Source of the DNA: Eutreptiella sp. 'Long Island Sound 2002'
Lineage: Eukaryota; Euglenozoa; Euglenophyceae; Eutreptiales; Eutreptiaceae
Length of the DNA stretch: 64,000 bases
Reading direction: 5' to 3'
Assembly (NCBI GenBank): GCA_964036045.1
Contig: OZ038379.1
Span: 112,972,611 to 113,036,610 of the forward strand
Below the pieces are notes generated by a model. That model saw nothing but the letters and a program-made list of their open reading frames with translations. It did not search any database and was not told where the DNA came from. Of this stretch, positions 44,601 to 55,739 are shown one piece after another. A program made the translations under genes and the position numbers. Numbering within the stretch: position 1 is the first letter of the stretch; each line of letters begins with the position of its first letter.

Positions 44601-46959
44601 AAAGAGGGTCCCTAGCAGGACAGGCCCCCGCTGTGCCCCTTCCGCCTGTTACCCCTGCTGATCTACTCCAGATCACTGATTGCATTCCTCAAATTCCAGG
44701 GTCCAAAATCCAAAAATGTAGAAACTAAAATATTCCTTCAACCCTGAACAGCAACCAGATCCCACAAATACAGCAATAACCCAATCCACAATCCAGTCCA
44801 AATCCGAACTGCGGGCTTCCGTTCAGCACACCGGTTGTCTCACGGTGGCGGGCATGTACAAGAATTGCACCAAGGAAGAAAGCCCTGAAATTGGCATATG
44901 AACACAAATAAAGCAAAGTTGGGGAAAGAGGTAAACATACACAGACTCAGCCATAGACCCCTCATTCCCTGGACTCAAGACCTTCCCCGGACTCACCAAC
45001 ATGATGTCCTGAACCCAGTCAAATAAGATGGCTAAATGCCATGTGTCAAAAGTCACTACACAAACCCCAAAAATGTGTTCACTCCCAAGCCTCTAAATCC
45101 TAGCCCAATAGGGCAGGTGGCGTGTCATGGCCTAGAGTGGCACTCAGGACCATGCCCTACCCTGACATAACCTTGGTTGGACTTGGAGTCGAATGGGCTT
45201 AGAGATATGCCCCATGAGTTTGAACTCATAACATGCCAAAAACTGCCAATTCACACCATATTGGCCATATATCAAATATATGCTCAAAATTGGAGTTACC
45301 ACTTATCCGAAGGCACAAAGTATGCATGGAATCGAAGTCTAGTATTCATGGAGGATAGAGACCAAAGGTCAATGCCCATGTACATCCCCACTTTACCCTC
45401 GAAACCCCTTCGGATATGGGCGCCACGCACTACCCAAGTCAGCCCATGATCTTGAGACCAATTCTTGTAATCCTTCGTGCGCCAAGCCAAATGGAGTACG
45501 CGATCCGGCATATGATGGTGTTCAACTCCAAAGCATATGCCAACATATGAACAACATACCATGGTTCGACTCTCCATAGGCTTCTTGCTGTTTGCCGACC
45601 AGGTAAGTACACAAATTGCAAAAATGAGCAAAAATTGAGGTCAAAAACATGAAAATATGTCCAAATACAAAGTTGTCATGATAGTGTATCTCTATGCTCA
45701 CCCATGATATCCGCGCATGGTTCAATACACAAATGATTGGAACCATTTGCGAACAATTCCCCCACTTGGATCCCGAATCGGGCGCATGGGGATACCTTCG
45801 CCACTCATATCTACATGCTCCATGAAAATGGGAGTGCACTCATGGATCTCTTTGCCAAACATACCATGAGCAATACATACGCGGTAGACTTAGTCTAGCG
45901 CTTTGAATTCCACAATTGGGACATGGGCAAAGCCCTTGTCACGTGTGGCTCCCCATCTCTTCGGCCACACGAAGATATATAACATGGGCGTGAGCATATC
46001 AAGACATATACTACCAATATCACACATAGCCCTTAAAATAGGCTCCCACCATGGTATGCCATGCCCCTCCATGGTCATAACTTTGGGTTAAATGGACGTG
46101 GGAACCTAAGGAAAGACCCTATGCAACCGCAAGACTCATGCGCTACACTGGGAAGTCATAATATCAAGTCCGGGCAGGTCAACAAGTTATAAACAAGTTT
46201 CTACCATGTTGACCATGATCCTATGAGGCAACGAGTGTGTGAGACGACCTAAGGTGTTGGACCCTACTAAAAATAAATTGAGACCAAGGCGATTGCAACG
46301 CAACCTTCCTTATTCTCTTTCCTCGGACTCACGCGTAGATATGGCCCTTCAAAGTGGTCCCACGAATCACTTTTGTTTCCCTCATATCTCCAAGTCAAAT
46401 GGGTGGCAGATATAAGGGAAACCTGATTTGGGCATAGTGAAAAGAGTATGACCACTCGAAGAAGACCAAATCAAGTGCGGCGATGTCGAAGTCGAAAATC
46501 CGATTTCGACATCGCGAAAAATTCAGATTAAAATTTCGAGTGCATATTTAGAAAATTGCGGAAGCAACGAACCCTTTACTGATGAAATCTGACCCTTCAT
46601 CGGGGTTTCCGCCAAAATATCTGGAAATAACAGTTAACCAATCGGTTACCGCAAAATCGCGAGCCAACTGACAGTCGGCGATACATTGACCATCGGAACG
46701 GAAGGCTGCAAAATTACGGAAACATTATGATAAAAAAACCCTGTTGATTCCTGATATTCTGATATATAAATCTCAGCTGGCGGCGCCTCGGTACTGAATA
46801 TGGCCGCTCATAGCCGGAATGGCCAAACCTATCACACTATCAAATCGGGTTAGGTCAGGTGGATGGGAGAGTATGATATCAGCCAATGGCGGCTTGCCGG
46901 CACATAGATACACACCCCAAGTGACCCCAAGATGGCCACGGGGGTCCGAACCGGCTTCA
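44601..46959 (-). repeat. E2 5' LTR (2.36 kb)
   Basis: Matches 12,451-14,812 from end to end. On the minus strand it starts TGAAGCCGG directly after GTGGC (the target duplication) and ends just before the primer site. Confidence 0.9.
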
Positions 46960-46964
46960 GCCAC
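46960..46964. repeat. Target-site duplication of E2, right copy
   Basis: GCCAC, identical to 12,446-12,450 at the other end of E2. Confidence 0.9.
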
Positions 46965-48617
46965 AACAGCAGCTCGTTGCTGCCGTACGACCCTGGGGTC
47001 AGCCACCCCACCCAGTGGTCCAGGTCCGCGAGCAGCTCTGTGATGCGGGCCGCCTTGGGGTTGTTGGGCTGCATTCCCAGGGTTCTGTATCTCCGTCCTG
47101 ATGGAGAGGTCTGTCTTGTAGGAGGGGTACTGCCTCTCCAGGGCCACCAGAACCTCGGCGAAGGTGGCGGACTTCGTCACTATCTGCTTTACCTGCTTTT
47201 CCAGGTATTTTGTCTTGCAACATTGCAAGAGCAGATTGCATTTGACCCTGCCACTGGCATGGGTCTGGCCGGTCATTCTCCAGGAAGCTCCCAAAATTGT
47301 CGGCATACCCGGATAGATCCTTCCCGGTGAACCCGGTAGGTTGACCACGATCTTCGAAGTGGCAACCCCTTTGGCATCCTGAGAACGATGACGTCGGCTC
47401 TTCTTCTTCTTCTTCTTCTTCTTTTCCCTCGGACAGTCGGGGCCCTCAGGATCATCATCGTCTGAAGGGGAGGCTGATGTAAGGGAAAGCGGCTCATTGT
47501 CGGAGGGGTCGCCGCCTAGGTCACTGGAGCCATAAGGCTCAATGTCGATCATAGCCCTCAAGGCTGTAAGTCCAAGCTGGTCCAGCTCTGCTCTGGTGGA
47601 GTTAGCCACGTGGCAGTATGGCGGCTGGGCTGTCCTTGGTACAAAGGTGCTCCTGGGCACCAATGCAAGCGTAGGCATAGGCCAGCTCCTCACTCCTCCA
47701 AGAGTGTGGCTCAGCCCAGCCACCACATGGTTAGCCTGCAGGCGATGGGGAGAGGCTTCCAGGGTGGTAGGTGACCCTTGGAGCGGGATCAGGGGCTCTA
47801 GCTTCTCCCTGATCTCTTGGGTAATGTCCCCAACCAGGTCAGCAGTCACTCCACGAAGGGCTTCTCTCAGTTCAGACCTTGTGAGGGAACGATTGGACGA
47901 TCCCCTCGATCCCCTACTCTTGCTCCAGCACGACTCAGGGCCTCTCCTTAGCCCACTCAGGGTTGCATACCCAGGTGCTGGCACAGGATAGCCAGTGTCA
48001 TACGCTGCATACCCAGGAACATCAGCCATATAGGCTCCCGTAGCGGGTAGAGGATGGTGATGGTCATAATCCGCCGCATACCAGCGCGGCGCAGAACTGG
48101 AGGCCACTGGCTCACTGGCAGTAGTTGCCTCCGGAAACGCAGTGGTGGATGGGTTCACACCATAGGCAGGGTAGGTAGGCATGCCAGTAAAGCCTGTGCC
48201 CTCAGCCATAGGCGGGGTGGTTGTGGGTGTTGATGTTGCAGCAGCTGGGTCTGGAGTTGGGAGTGTGGTGGTTGTAGGAGAGGGTGATACGTGGAGGCCA
48301 GAGGCGCTGGCAGCGCCCTCGAAGGTTGGCTCGCTCGTTGGGTCGTGCCCATGGTCCACTCCTTCGTCTGCCATGCCTTTTCCTGCATCCTGCTCTCTCT
48401 CCCTCTTTCTCTTCACAGCGTCGGTGTCCACCTCCTCGACTGAGAGGCCCCTGAAGGCCGATCCCAGTCCCTCCAGCGAATCGTCAACCGCGTCCACTGG
48501 CCCATGTAAGGGCACCGAAGGTATAGCCCCAGGTTCTCCAGGTCCAGGCACTACAGGCGCTGGCATTGCTGGTGCCTCAGGCGCCGTCTTCACGTCGGTG
48601 TCCTCCTTCGTGTCCAT
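46960..48617 (-). pseudogene. gag: E1 gag, first part
   Basis: It starts at an ATG (MDTKEDTDVK) 85 nt after the primer site. The first ~250 residues are Pro/Ala/Thr rich with a Tyr-rich patch. A Ser/Arg segment, an acidic patch, a run of nine lysines and a capsid-like stretch (KYLEKQVKQIVTKSATFAEVL) follow. Near 47,080 the neighbouring frame takes over the better sequence (NNPKAARITELLADLDHW...GSNELLLWL), suggesting a 1-nt indel. Yet the main frame stays open to the E2 insertion and joins in phase to VAKIPTSVWDEC at 12,450, so a second compensating change near the insertion is implied. Confidence 0.8.
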
Positions 48618-48701
48618 ACTTGTCTTCGCCCTTCTTGCTCAGGACAGTCCTCGGCGCGCTGGGTGTACGGCACGGGGTGGCTGCCGGCACGCAGAGGCTG
48701 T

Positions 48702-48717
48702 CTGCCTCTTGCTACCA
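48702..48717 (-). other. E1 primer-binding site
   Basis: Minus strand TGGTAGCAAGAGGCAG directly follows the 5' LTR. It equals the initiator methionine tRNA complement TGGTAGCAGAGG with one extra A. Confidence 0.65.
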
Positions 48718-49495
48718 GAAGGTTTTTAACAGTCTTTCAGCTCCTGTTGTGTCTCTCCTGCTGCTTTCTCTGGTGTAGGGTTCTTGCTGCTTGTTTTTGA
48801 TGGCAAAAATGTTTGTTGATGAAATAAAACCAGTACAGGATAACCCAAGCCAGAGATGAGCAACTAGAAGTCAAACAGGATCAAAGCATGAAGGGCTGCA
48901 GTCAGAAAAGAGTTAGATAATAAAGATATCGAAAATAGACTACAGCAATACACAATCAATGCAACTTGGATCAAAATATTTTACATGATTGAGAAAAACT
49001 GATTGAAAAACTGCCCCAAGGGCTCAGACTCCATATAGTGCCATCCTGAGATGTGCACTCTTAGTTTTGGGTCCCATAGGTGCTGAGGTGGCATGGCTTG
49101 TGGCGCTGAGGTCAGTGCCATGTCACATGGGATATTCCTACTTAGCTAGGCTGACTGGGAATTGAACCCAGGACCTCTCAAAAAGAGGTGCCACAGCCCC
49201 CTAGGGCGCAAACCACTAGGATAGCTAAGCATTCATGAGAAAACATAGATAAATCTATAGGCCCTACCTCAGTATGTCAGCGCCTCAGTCAGTCAGGAAA
49301 TGATGTTTTAGTTCACATTGCTTAGGGATTAAGCGGTCCACACCACATCCTGGTTTAGTGTTTGGTTCTATAGGCCAAAATGTTCTATCACCCATTTTTG
49401 TCAGGCCAATACTAAGATAAAAATGCAGTTAACTAAGAGCATCTCTAATACAACTAAAGTCTACTCTAAAGCAATGGAAAAGCACTTTTTCTTAC
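48718..49495 (-). repeat. E1 5' LTR (right copy)
   Basis: 778 bp on the minus strand, from TAAGAAAAAGTGC to the base before the primer site. It is about 95% identical to 4,151-4,894. The host sequence right of it (TTACATTACACTG) is unrelated to the flank of the left copy. Confidence 0.85.
49141..49229 (-). other. tRNA-like sequence inside E1 5' LTR
   Basis: Same segment as 4,539-4,627 but better preserved: terminal stem CTTAGCTA/TAGCTAAG, T-arm CTGGG-TTCAATT-CCCAG, an ATCCTAGTGG A-box-like element, and an ACCTCT/AGAGGT hairpin where a long variable arm would be. No clear anticodon arm. Confidence 0.45.
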
Positions 49496-50866
49496 TTACA
49501 TTACACTGTTTTTCAAGGGTAGCTACATTATCGCAAGGTTCTATGAACTGATGACAGTGTCAATTGCTGGTTGGAAGCATTTTGTGAGGTAATTTCACTG
49601 TAATTTGAGCCTTTTACCTGGTCCTACTAGCTGGTTCAACTAGTACTCCAGGGGGGAGTAAGAAAATGTCACTGCCATGTCTTTCGTGGCGTACTTGATC
49701 CAGGTCAAGCCCCCCCTAATCTTTGGGAAGTTATGAAGACTCACACTTAATCATTTTTCTCACTTCTTTGGAAGTTTTAAGTACATTTTTCAAGGTAACT
49801 TGGGTTATAACCCTAGCCCCCCATGAACTTCACCCCCGCCACTGAAGGGAGCGGAGGTATCTTTCTTCATGCAGGTAATATCGAAATAAAATAGGCATTT
49901 CATGCCCTGGGCCTTGTTGGTGCGACCTAATGGTCTTGCAACTGAGGACACCTATACTCAATTGTTTTTTCTACTTATTGTGGGTCTACTTTTTAACTGA
50001 TCGTGAATTCAGTTGCTTGGCCGTGCTGGCCAAGCCATATCCTGTGTCTTGCCCAACCTACTTGCCCCAGATTTCTAACCAACTCCACTGTGTGTCAAAA
50101 AGTGAACAAGAAGTGCTTGGGTCTATCTTGGTGGTCAGACTTATGTCAATTTTCTTCATAAAACCATGTGTTTTCTTCATATTTGACTGAAGCATTGTAG
50201 TTAAGCCTGCATAGTCTTTGTGCAGCCCTTCTTTGCTACACATGTTTTCATTATGGAAGGACCTACCCTGATTTCATTGATATGATGCCTAGACTTGCTC
50301 TACTTTATCTCCGTGTGGACTTCATTTTGCATTGGGGAAAGTCATCAAGGTTTTCTTTGGTAAAAGCAAGGAACAACCACAAGTGTGGTCAAACCAGAAA
50401 CCTTTTCTAAAACACTCGCAGGGGTACAACTTACCAATCTGCCGTTTGAATATGAAAAATTGGGCCAAATGAAGAAAATCGAAATTTCTAGGTGTGCAAT
50501 TTCTCTTTCAATCCCTCCAAGGTCTGTGCTTACTAGAGGTCAACTCATTATTGTTAGTAAATCCATTGGAGCTCCAATATACTGCGCCCCATTCACATTG
50601 TCTGGATGGGGGGAGAATTCATTCGATACTTGAGTATCCGCGCCCACCAATTTTACTATGATGTGTGTTACAAAATCTTGGTGTCACTGCTGCCATAGTT
50701 GGGATCTCCATGGGAAATCAATAAGCACCAGTGGATTCAGTGAAAGAAGTCAGTTCTTGTTCGGCGGAAAAGAGAAAGGTGAGCCACTGATGCAAACGAA
50801 TCAACTGTCTTTATCACAGATTGAAATGCATGCCGTGGAGGATGCTAGGGCGGGATCTTTTGGCTC
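49496..50866. other. No recognisable gene
   Basis: Unique-looking, A/T-rich sequence right of E1. Short reading frames show no domain, repeat or splice pattern that I can support. Confidence 0.4.
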
Positions 50867-50882
50867 ACACACACACACACAG

Positions 50883-50926
<44 letters not shown>

Positions 50927-50984
50927 GCACACACACACACACACACTAACACACACATACACAAACACACACATACACACGGGG
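50867..50984. repeat. (CA)n microsatellite
   Basis: A CA-repeat tract with a few interruptions (GG, TA, AA), about 118 bp. A second, shorter CA tract lies at about 54,081-54,104. Confidence 0.95.
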
Positions 50985-51127
50985 TGCTAAAGATCTTACA
51001 ACAATCCGGACTACCAATGGCATGGTCAACGGGCATGTATGTGTTGAACTGACGCGTTAGGTTTCTGCCGCAACCTCACACTTACCAAAATATAATGCAG
51101 AGGAAGGAAGAGGTGGCAAGAAGGAGG

Positions 51128-52656
51128 CACAGCGCAATCCCCATACTTAGCACTGCTCTTCCAACCGGTTCCTCCACTAGTGTACCTTCTTCTTTTTGTG
51201 CACTAGTCCCCTATATTTGAAAATGCACTGTTTCAACATCTCCAATCGCCATATAAACCTCAAAAACGGGTCCAGCGTCCTCAAAACAGGGTAAATAATG
51301 TCAATATACTACAACTCAATTGTTTGCCCATAATCGAAATTGAACTCATCCAACCAAATTTCATCCCCTTGCATTACCATTAACTTACCTAGTCGCTGTT
51401 GCCTCACGCCACAAACACCATACAAGGTGTATTTGGAAATGAATCGAATCGCTTTACACATGCCTTATCTGCCTAAGACTGCCTTCCCATGCTCAAAGAG
51501 GTGCTCCATGAATTTACCTTAGCATGAGTTACGACTCTCTTTCCCCATACTTGCACCCCTTTGATATATACTTCCACACCCTCCCCACATACAAGGCGTG
51601 GAGGGTGGTCAGTATGTGTCTTGTGCTGTGCCTCCTTCGCGCCACCTCTTCCGTCCGCTGCATTACATTTTGATAAGTCTGAGGAGGCTCGACTCGGGCA
51701 CAACATAATCCCCATGCTGTGCTCACATAGCAGACGCAAACAAATTTATATCAAACCCTACCCTAGGAGGGTTCTGTTACCAAATAAACAGTAAATCATC
51801 GCTGTGTTGTTCTGCAACGACCCACAATTCATTTTGGGTTTGCCAAAATCGTTGTCAGCTACGACAAATTTGGAATCTGTACTTGAAACTCTGGATGATC
51901 TGGCGGTCACAATTTTATCTGACTAACAAGCATCCAAAGCATATGCAACACTGACGGGCAAGAAAACAATGTGCGCTCCAAAGGAGTTCATGCCGTTAGT
52001 TCACAACGCGCTGTCGTTGGTCTATGTGGGCAAGCTGGCAAAGCCAGTCTCGGCATCCGCGAAGGAAGATGTGTTCGTGATCACACAGTCTTTACACGAC
52101 TCATTAAAGAGCCCCGGAACTGCCGAGCATTCCTTTGTGTGGCAAGAGCGTCGTCAGGCAACAACTTGAGCAGTTTCTAATTTTCAGTGAAATCAATGAA
52201 ACCTTTTCAATGAAATTGGTTCAATGACTCAAACAAGTGTCCATAAAATTAGTTCAAAATTCATGGAGAAATCGGTTTTTGAGCACTGGAAGGCAGTTAT
52301 AGGCAGTTAATGCACGTCTAAAGCGATTCGATGTATTTTAAAATGCACCTTGTCTGGTCTTACTGGCGTCAGGTGACAGCGACTAGGTAGGTGAATGGTA
52401 ATGCAAGGGGATGAAATTTGGTCCTATGGGCCCCATTCCCATTATGGGCAAAAAATTGAGTTGTACTATATTGACACTATATACCCTATTTTGAGGACGC
52501 CGGACTCGTTTATGAGGTTAATATGGCGATTTGAAATGATGAAACCGTGTATGAATGGATTTTACAATACAGGGGACTAGTGTACAAAAAGAAGAAGGTA
52601 CACTAGTGGAGGAAGCAATTGGAAGAGCAGTGCTCAGTATGGGGACTGCGCTGTGC
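51128..52656. mobile_element. Foldback element with ~285-bp inverted arms
   Basis: 51,128-51,413 is the inverted repeat of 52,372-52,656. Matching landmarks are CACTAGTGTACCTTCTTCTT, TTGCCCATAAT, and CCCCTTGCATTACCATT. By eye the arms are about 85% identical, with ~960 bp between them. A second, inner inverted match joins about 51,090-51,140 with 51,620-51,670. No transposase is encoded, so it resembles a foldback or MITE-like non-autonomous element. Confidence 0.65.
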
Positions 52657-53229
52657 CGGAGTCGAGCCTGCTTATAACAATCTGCAGCCTTTTCACCTCT
52701 ACAACGATGACATCGCTGGCGAAATGGGGCCCGGTGTTCGTGTCCAATGCCCAGGACAGCAATTCATTTATGATTTCTCCCTAGATTTGAAAGCAGAGGT
52801 GCAGGTTTTGGTGCATTGTGATTGTGTGCCAAATTGTTGTCCATTCCTACTTTATTTGGTGGTCTTGCTTTGTGCAAAGCTCATGAGGACCGTTGGAGGT
52901 CGAAACGCGTCGCATGGACACCAAGAATTGGGGTAAATTGCCTCAAATTTGTTTGCTATATAAATATCATTGAAATTTGCGGCTTCGGAATTCTACAACC
53001 AAAAGGTTGGTAGAATCGGAAGCTTTTTCTCAAAAAAAAGAAACATTGTTGATTCATGGAGGTTTGTCCAACCTAGGTAGTTGGTACCGTGTGCTGAAGC
53101 CGATCGGTTGATGCATATTCAACATTGCCATTGAAATACTCATTGACAAGTTGTGCAATATGCACGGTGTTCCCATTGGCAAATGGAACATGGGCTGGAT
53201 TCCGATGAGAACCATGGCAACGGAGCCAC

Positions 53230-53790
53230 CATTCCACAGAACAAGCATCGGTGTGATGTAACCCCCGCATCTCTGGGGTTCCCAGAACAAAAGACAAAAC
53301 CAGAATTGCCTACCTCTCCCCTACCTTCTCGTGGGCCCAAAAAAAAGCGGACTTGCTACATAACCCCTGCTTTCTCGGGCTCCCCAGAAGAAGGGACAAA
53401 ATCAGAATTGGCTACATCACGCATGGCTTCTCGGAGGCCTATATCCCCAAGCCAAAGAGTCTCAAATGTTGGGGATTATGAGTCCATATCCCCGACTCTA
53501 AAAACTCCCAAAAACTGTGGATGTGCAAGCGCAAAAGAACGTTACTTGAAAAAATTTCCACAAATGGTGTGCTTGCGTCAGAAAACACCCTTGAAACCCC
53601 CCCCCCTCGCAGACCATTTTAAAAAAAAATGGGGGTCCAAAATCCACCACGCTATCGGATTTCCGAAAACCTCCGCTCACCTGATCAGAAGTGGCCCACA
53701 GGCGGGCCGGGTGGCTATATAACCCCTGCCGCCTCCGGGGTTCCCAACGCTGCAGAGCGGGGGAGAAAATCAGCAGTGCCAGTCCAAAGT
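53230..53790. repeat. Short dispersed repeat cluster
   Basis: A unit of roughly 85-100 bp recurs at about 53,255, 53,358 and 53,718: TAACCCCTGC, a CTCGGGG-like word, a TCCCAG word, GGGACAAAATCAGAA and TTGGCTAC. Related copies lie at 56,630-56,830. The 189-residue plus-strand frame across it is a by-product of the repeats. 52,657-53,229 shows nothing recognisable. Confidence 0.55.
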
Positions 53791-53805
53791 GGAAAAAACG
53801 TACTT

Positions 53806-54060
53806 TTTTAAGTAATTTTTTATTGCGTTAAAAAATTGTTTTTTGTACTAACTGAATTATTTAGTAAAAAAAAATTTGCTACTAAGCAATAGCCTTAGTA
53901 AAAAAAAATTTACGACAAAATTTACTGAATAGAAAATATTTTTTACTAGGTAAACTACGTAGTAAAAAACCAACCGGGAGAGGAAAAACTTGAGAAAAAA
54001 ATTTTTACTAAGTTTTGAAACTTAGTAAAAAAAATTTGAAATGGAAACTTACTACGTTTT
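53806..54060. repeat. A/T-rich block with TTACTA/TAGTAA hairpins
   Basis: Many TAGTAAAAAA and TTTTTACTA words. The best hairpin has 14-bp arms and a 2-nt loop (54,002-54,031). A second at about 53,940-53,970 has 10-bp arms. Confidence 0.6.
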
Positions 54061-54104
54061 GCCATGGGCCCGCCAACGAGACACACACACACACACACAC
54101 ACCA

Positions 54105-55421
54105 CACATAGAGCACCTGTTTCCTCTCCTAAACACGCTCCTCCTGGACCCGCAACCCAATGACATTGCTTGCCAAGATTATCTACCTTTTGCCCAGCCC
54201 ACCAGCCCACCAACTCAGTAGTCAGAACCAAGGTATGGGAAGCAGCTGGGCTTGGGTAGAGGCTCGGGGGTGCGAGGCGCATGCAAGCATGTGCAAGATC
54301 ACTCAAAAGGGGGTGTTGGGATTAAAGCCTGCCTGCTGTATATGCCGTGAGTGGAGGAGTTCAGGGTGGATAACCGGCATTCTTTCAACGCGAGCTTCAA
54401 GAGAGTTGAAGCATGGGTTACTGGCAAAGGCAAAATGGGTAGCGGATAGATAAGCATCAGGCTGTATAGATAGGACAGGGCCACAGAAGTGCACACCATG
54501 AACTGGTTACCCCCCCCAAATCCTGCTGCCATCTGGTCCAGTGATCCGCTCTTAATGCTTTGCCAGCCAACCTAAACGGCACCAGATCGATTCTGTTGCC
54601 TTGGTGGATCACGCCTCATCCCAGCACTTGTAGTTTCACTGTTCCATAGCAATCGATCGAGCAGGCGGATGAGGCTCCATCTGCCCCTCTCTGGAGGCCT
54701 CCTCCTCGACCCAAACCCCATCCCGAAATCGCTCCTGAACACGTGCACCTCCTCTGGCTCTGCCATGACCCGATCTTAGCTGCAGATTCCCTGCTGCGAT
54801 GCAAAGCATACTCCCATGGTCATGATGCAAGCCCCTGATTACCACGATAAACCTGCACCCAAGCACTCATTGAAGGCGCTTGTTTAAAGGTTGGATGCCC
54901 ACGCTTCAGTGGTTTGGGGCCCCTGTTTGTCAGGGTTTTGCAGCTTTTTTTCTAAGGGTTGAGGAGCACTTCTGGGTTGTATGCAGGAGTGCAGGCCCCT
55001 ATCTTGGAATAACACACCCGGCCACAACCTCCAAGTTCTTGTGGCATTGGGGACACACTTCTTGTTTGCAACTTCCAGTCAGTGTTTGGAGCGGGGGTTT
55101 GTTGTTGGGTAACTTGTGATTTTCATCTGTGTCCAATCCACATGTGGGTCCGATCCACCTGCTGTGGAAAGAGTGCGAAGAGTAGATAGGGGAGCACCCT
55201 GAGGCATACCGTCAGCCTTTGCAACAGCAATAACAGGAACACGAGCAAGGCTCATCAGCAGAACAAATGCGTCAGAGTCCCAGCTCTGACCATTTGCCAC
55301 ACCAGTCATCCTGGAATGGATGTCCTTGCCATGATCCAGCCAGGCCCAGGGTCAATCGTGGGATCCAGCCAGGTCCAGGGTCGATGGTGGCAGGACACCG
55401 CGTGCAGCACATCCCCTTGAC
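54105..55421. other. No firm gene; possible 3' region of the glycosyltransferase gene
   Basis: On the minus strand this lies downstream of the terminal exon. A 76-residue minus-strand frame (55,079-55,309) has plausible composition but no family and no clear splice context; I do not call it. Confidence 0.3.
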
Positions 55422-55739
55422 TCAGCGTGTCAGGAGGCAAATCCGCAGCACCTCACGAATCCACCATAAAAATGTTAATTTGGGAGTGTGGAACGTGCGT
55501 GCCGAGAAATTCCGCCATACTTGATCCAGATATGCCTCATTAAGCTCCTTCCAATCCTCCACCTGCAGCACTGGTAGATCATGGTAGAGGTTCCCTGAAA
55601 GGTCAGGGCCCACAATGGGAACACGCCCAAAATACAGGGTCTGCCATGTTCGGTATGCGTCCATGCCCAAACCAGGGGGCGACAATATGAACTGATGGGA
55701 GAGGACGGCCTCAGTGTACCTGGGGTTTTTTTGCTCCAG
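55422..55739 (-). CDS. Terminal exon of an exostosin-like glycosyltransferase
   Basis: 105 residues follow a strong splice acceptor: a pyrimidine-rich CCCTCCCTCCCCTTTTCTCT tract, then GTGCAG, then CTG GAG in phase 0. The motif HQFILSPPGLGMDAYRTWQ, then LYFGRVPIVG, LYHDLPVLQV and DWKELNEAYL match the C-terminal nucleotide-sugar-binding region of the exostosin/RXYLT1-type glycosyltransferases, Golgi enzymes of glycan synthesis. The protein ends with a Trp/Leu-rich tail and TGA at 55,422. Upstream exons should lie to the right, but I could not identify them; 55,930-56,039 (FARTKMSGDDYEIIRK...) is a weak candidate. This is the best host gene in the window. Confidence 0.65.
   Translation of the reverse strand: MEQKNPRYTEAVLSHQFILSPPGLGMDAYRTWQTLYFGRVPIVGPDLSGNLYHDLPVLQVEDWKELNEAYLDQVWRNFSARTFHTPKLTFLWWIREVLRICLLTR

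Larger units (their letters stand above)
12451..46959 (-). mobile_element. E2: Ty3 chromovirus-like element inserted in E1 gag
   Basis: On the minus strand: 5' LTR (46,959-44,601), primer site (44,599-44,582), gag (to 41,571), protease, extra domain and RT (to 38,808), [21.3-kb insert 38,807-17,505], RNase H, integrase and chromodomain (17,504-15,204), polypurine tract (14,822-14,813), 3' LTR (14,812-12,451). The GCCAC duplication and matching LTRs show that both halves come from one insertion. Without the insert it is about 13.2 kb. The LTRs begin TGAAGCC. Coding regions contain many stops and at least three frameshifts. Confidence 0.9.
4151..49495 (-). mobile_element. E1: outer Ty3-like LTR retrotransposon, split by E2
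   Basis: Reading on the minus strand: 5' LTR (49,495-48,718), primer site (48,717-48,702), gag first part (48,617-46,960), [E2 insertion], gag second part (12,450-11,575), TGA, protease, extra domain, RT, RNase H and integrase (to 6,917), a 2-kb 3' region, and 3' LTR (4,894-4,151). Without E2 and one copy of its target duplication, E1 is about 10.8 kb. LTRs are about 95% identical by eye. The 3' LTR lacks the last ~35 bp and no target duplication is visible for E1, so its left end is truncated. It has no chromodomain. Pol carries four in-frame stops, so it is dead. Confidence 0.85.
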
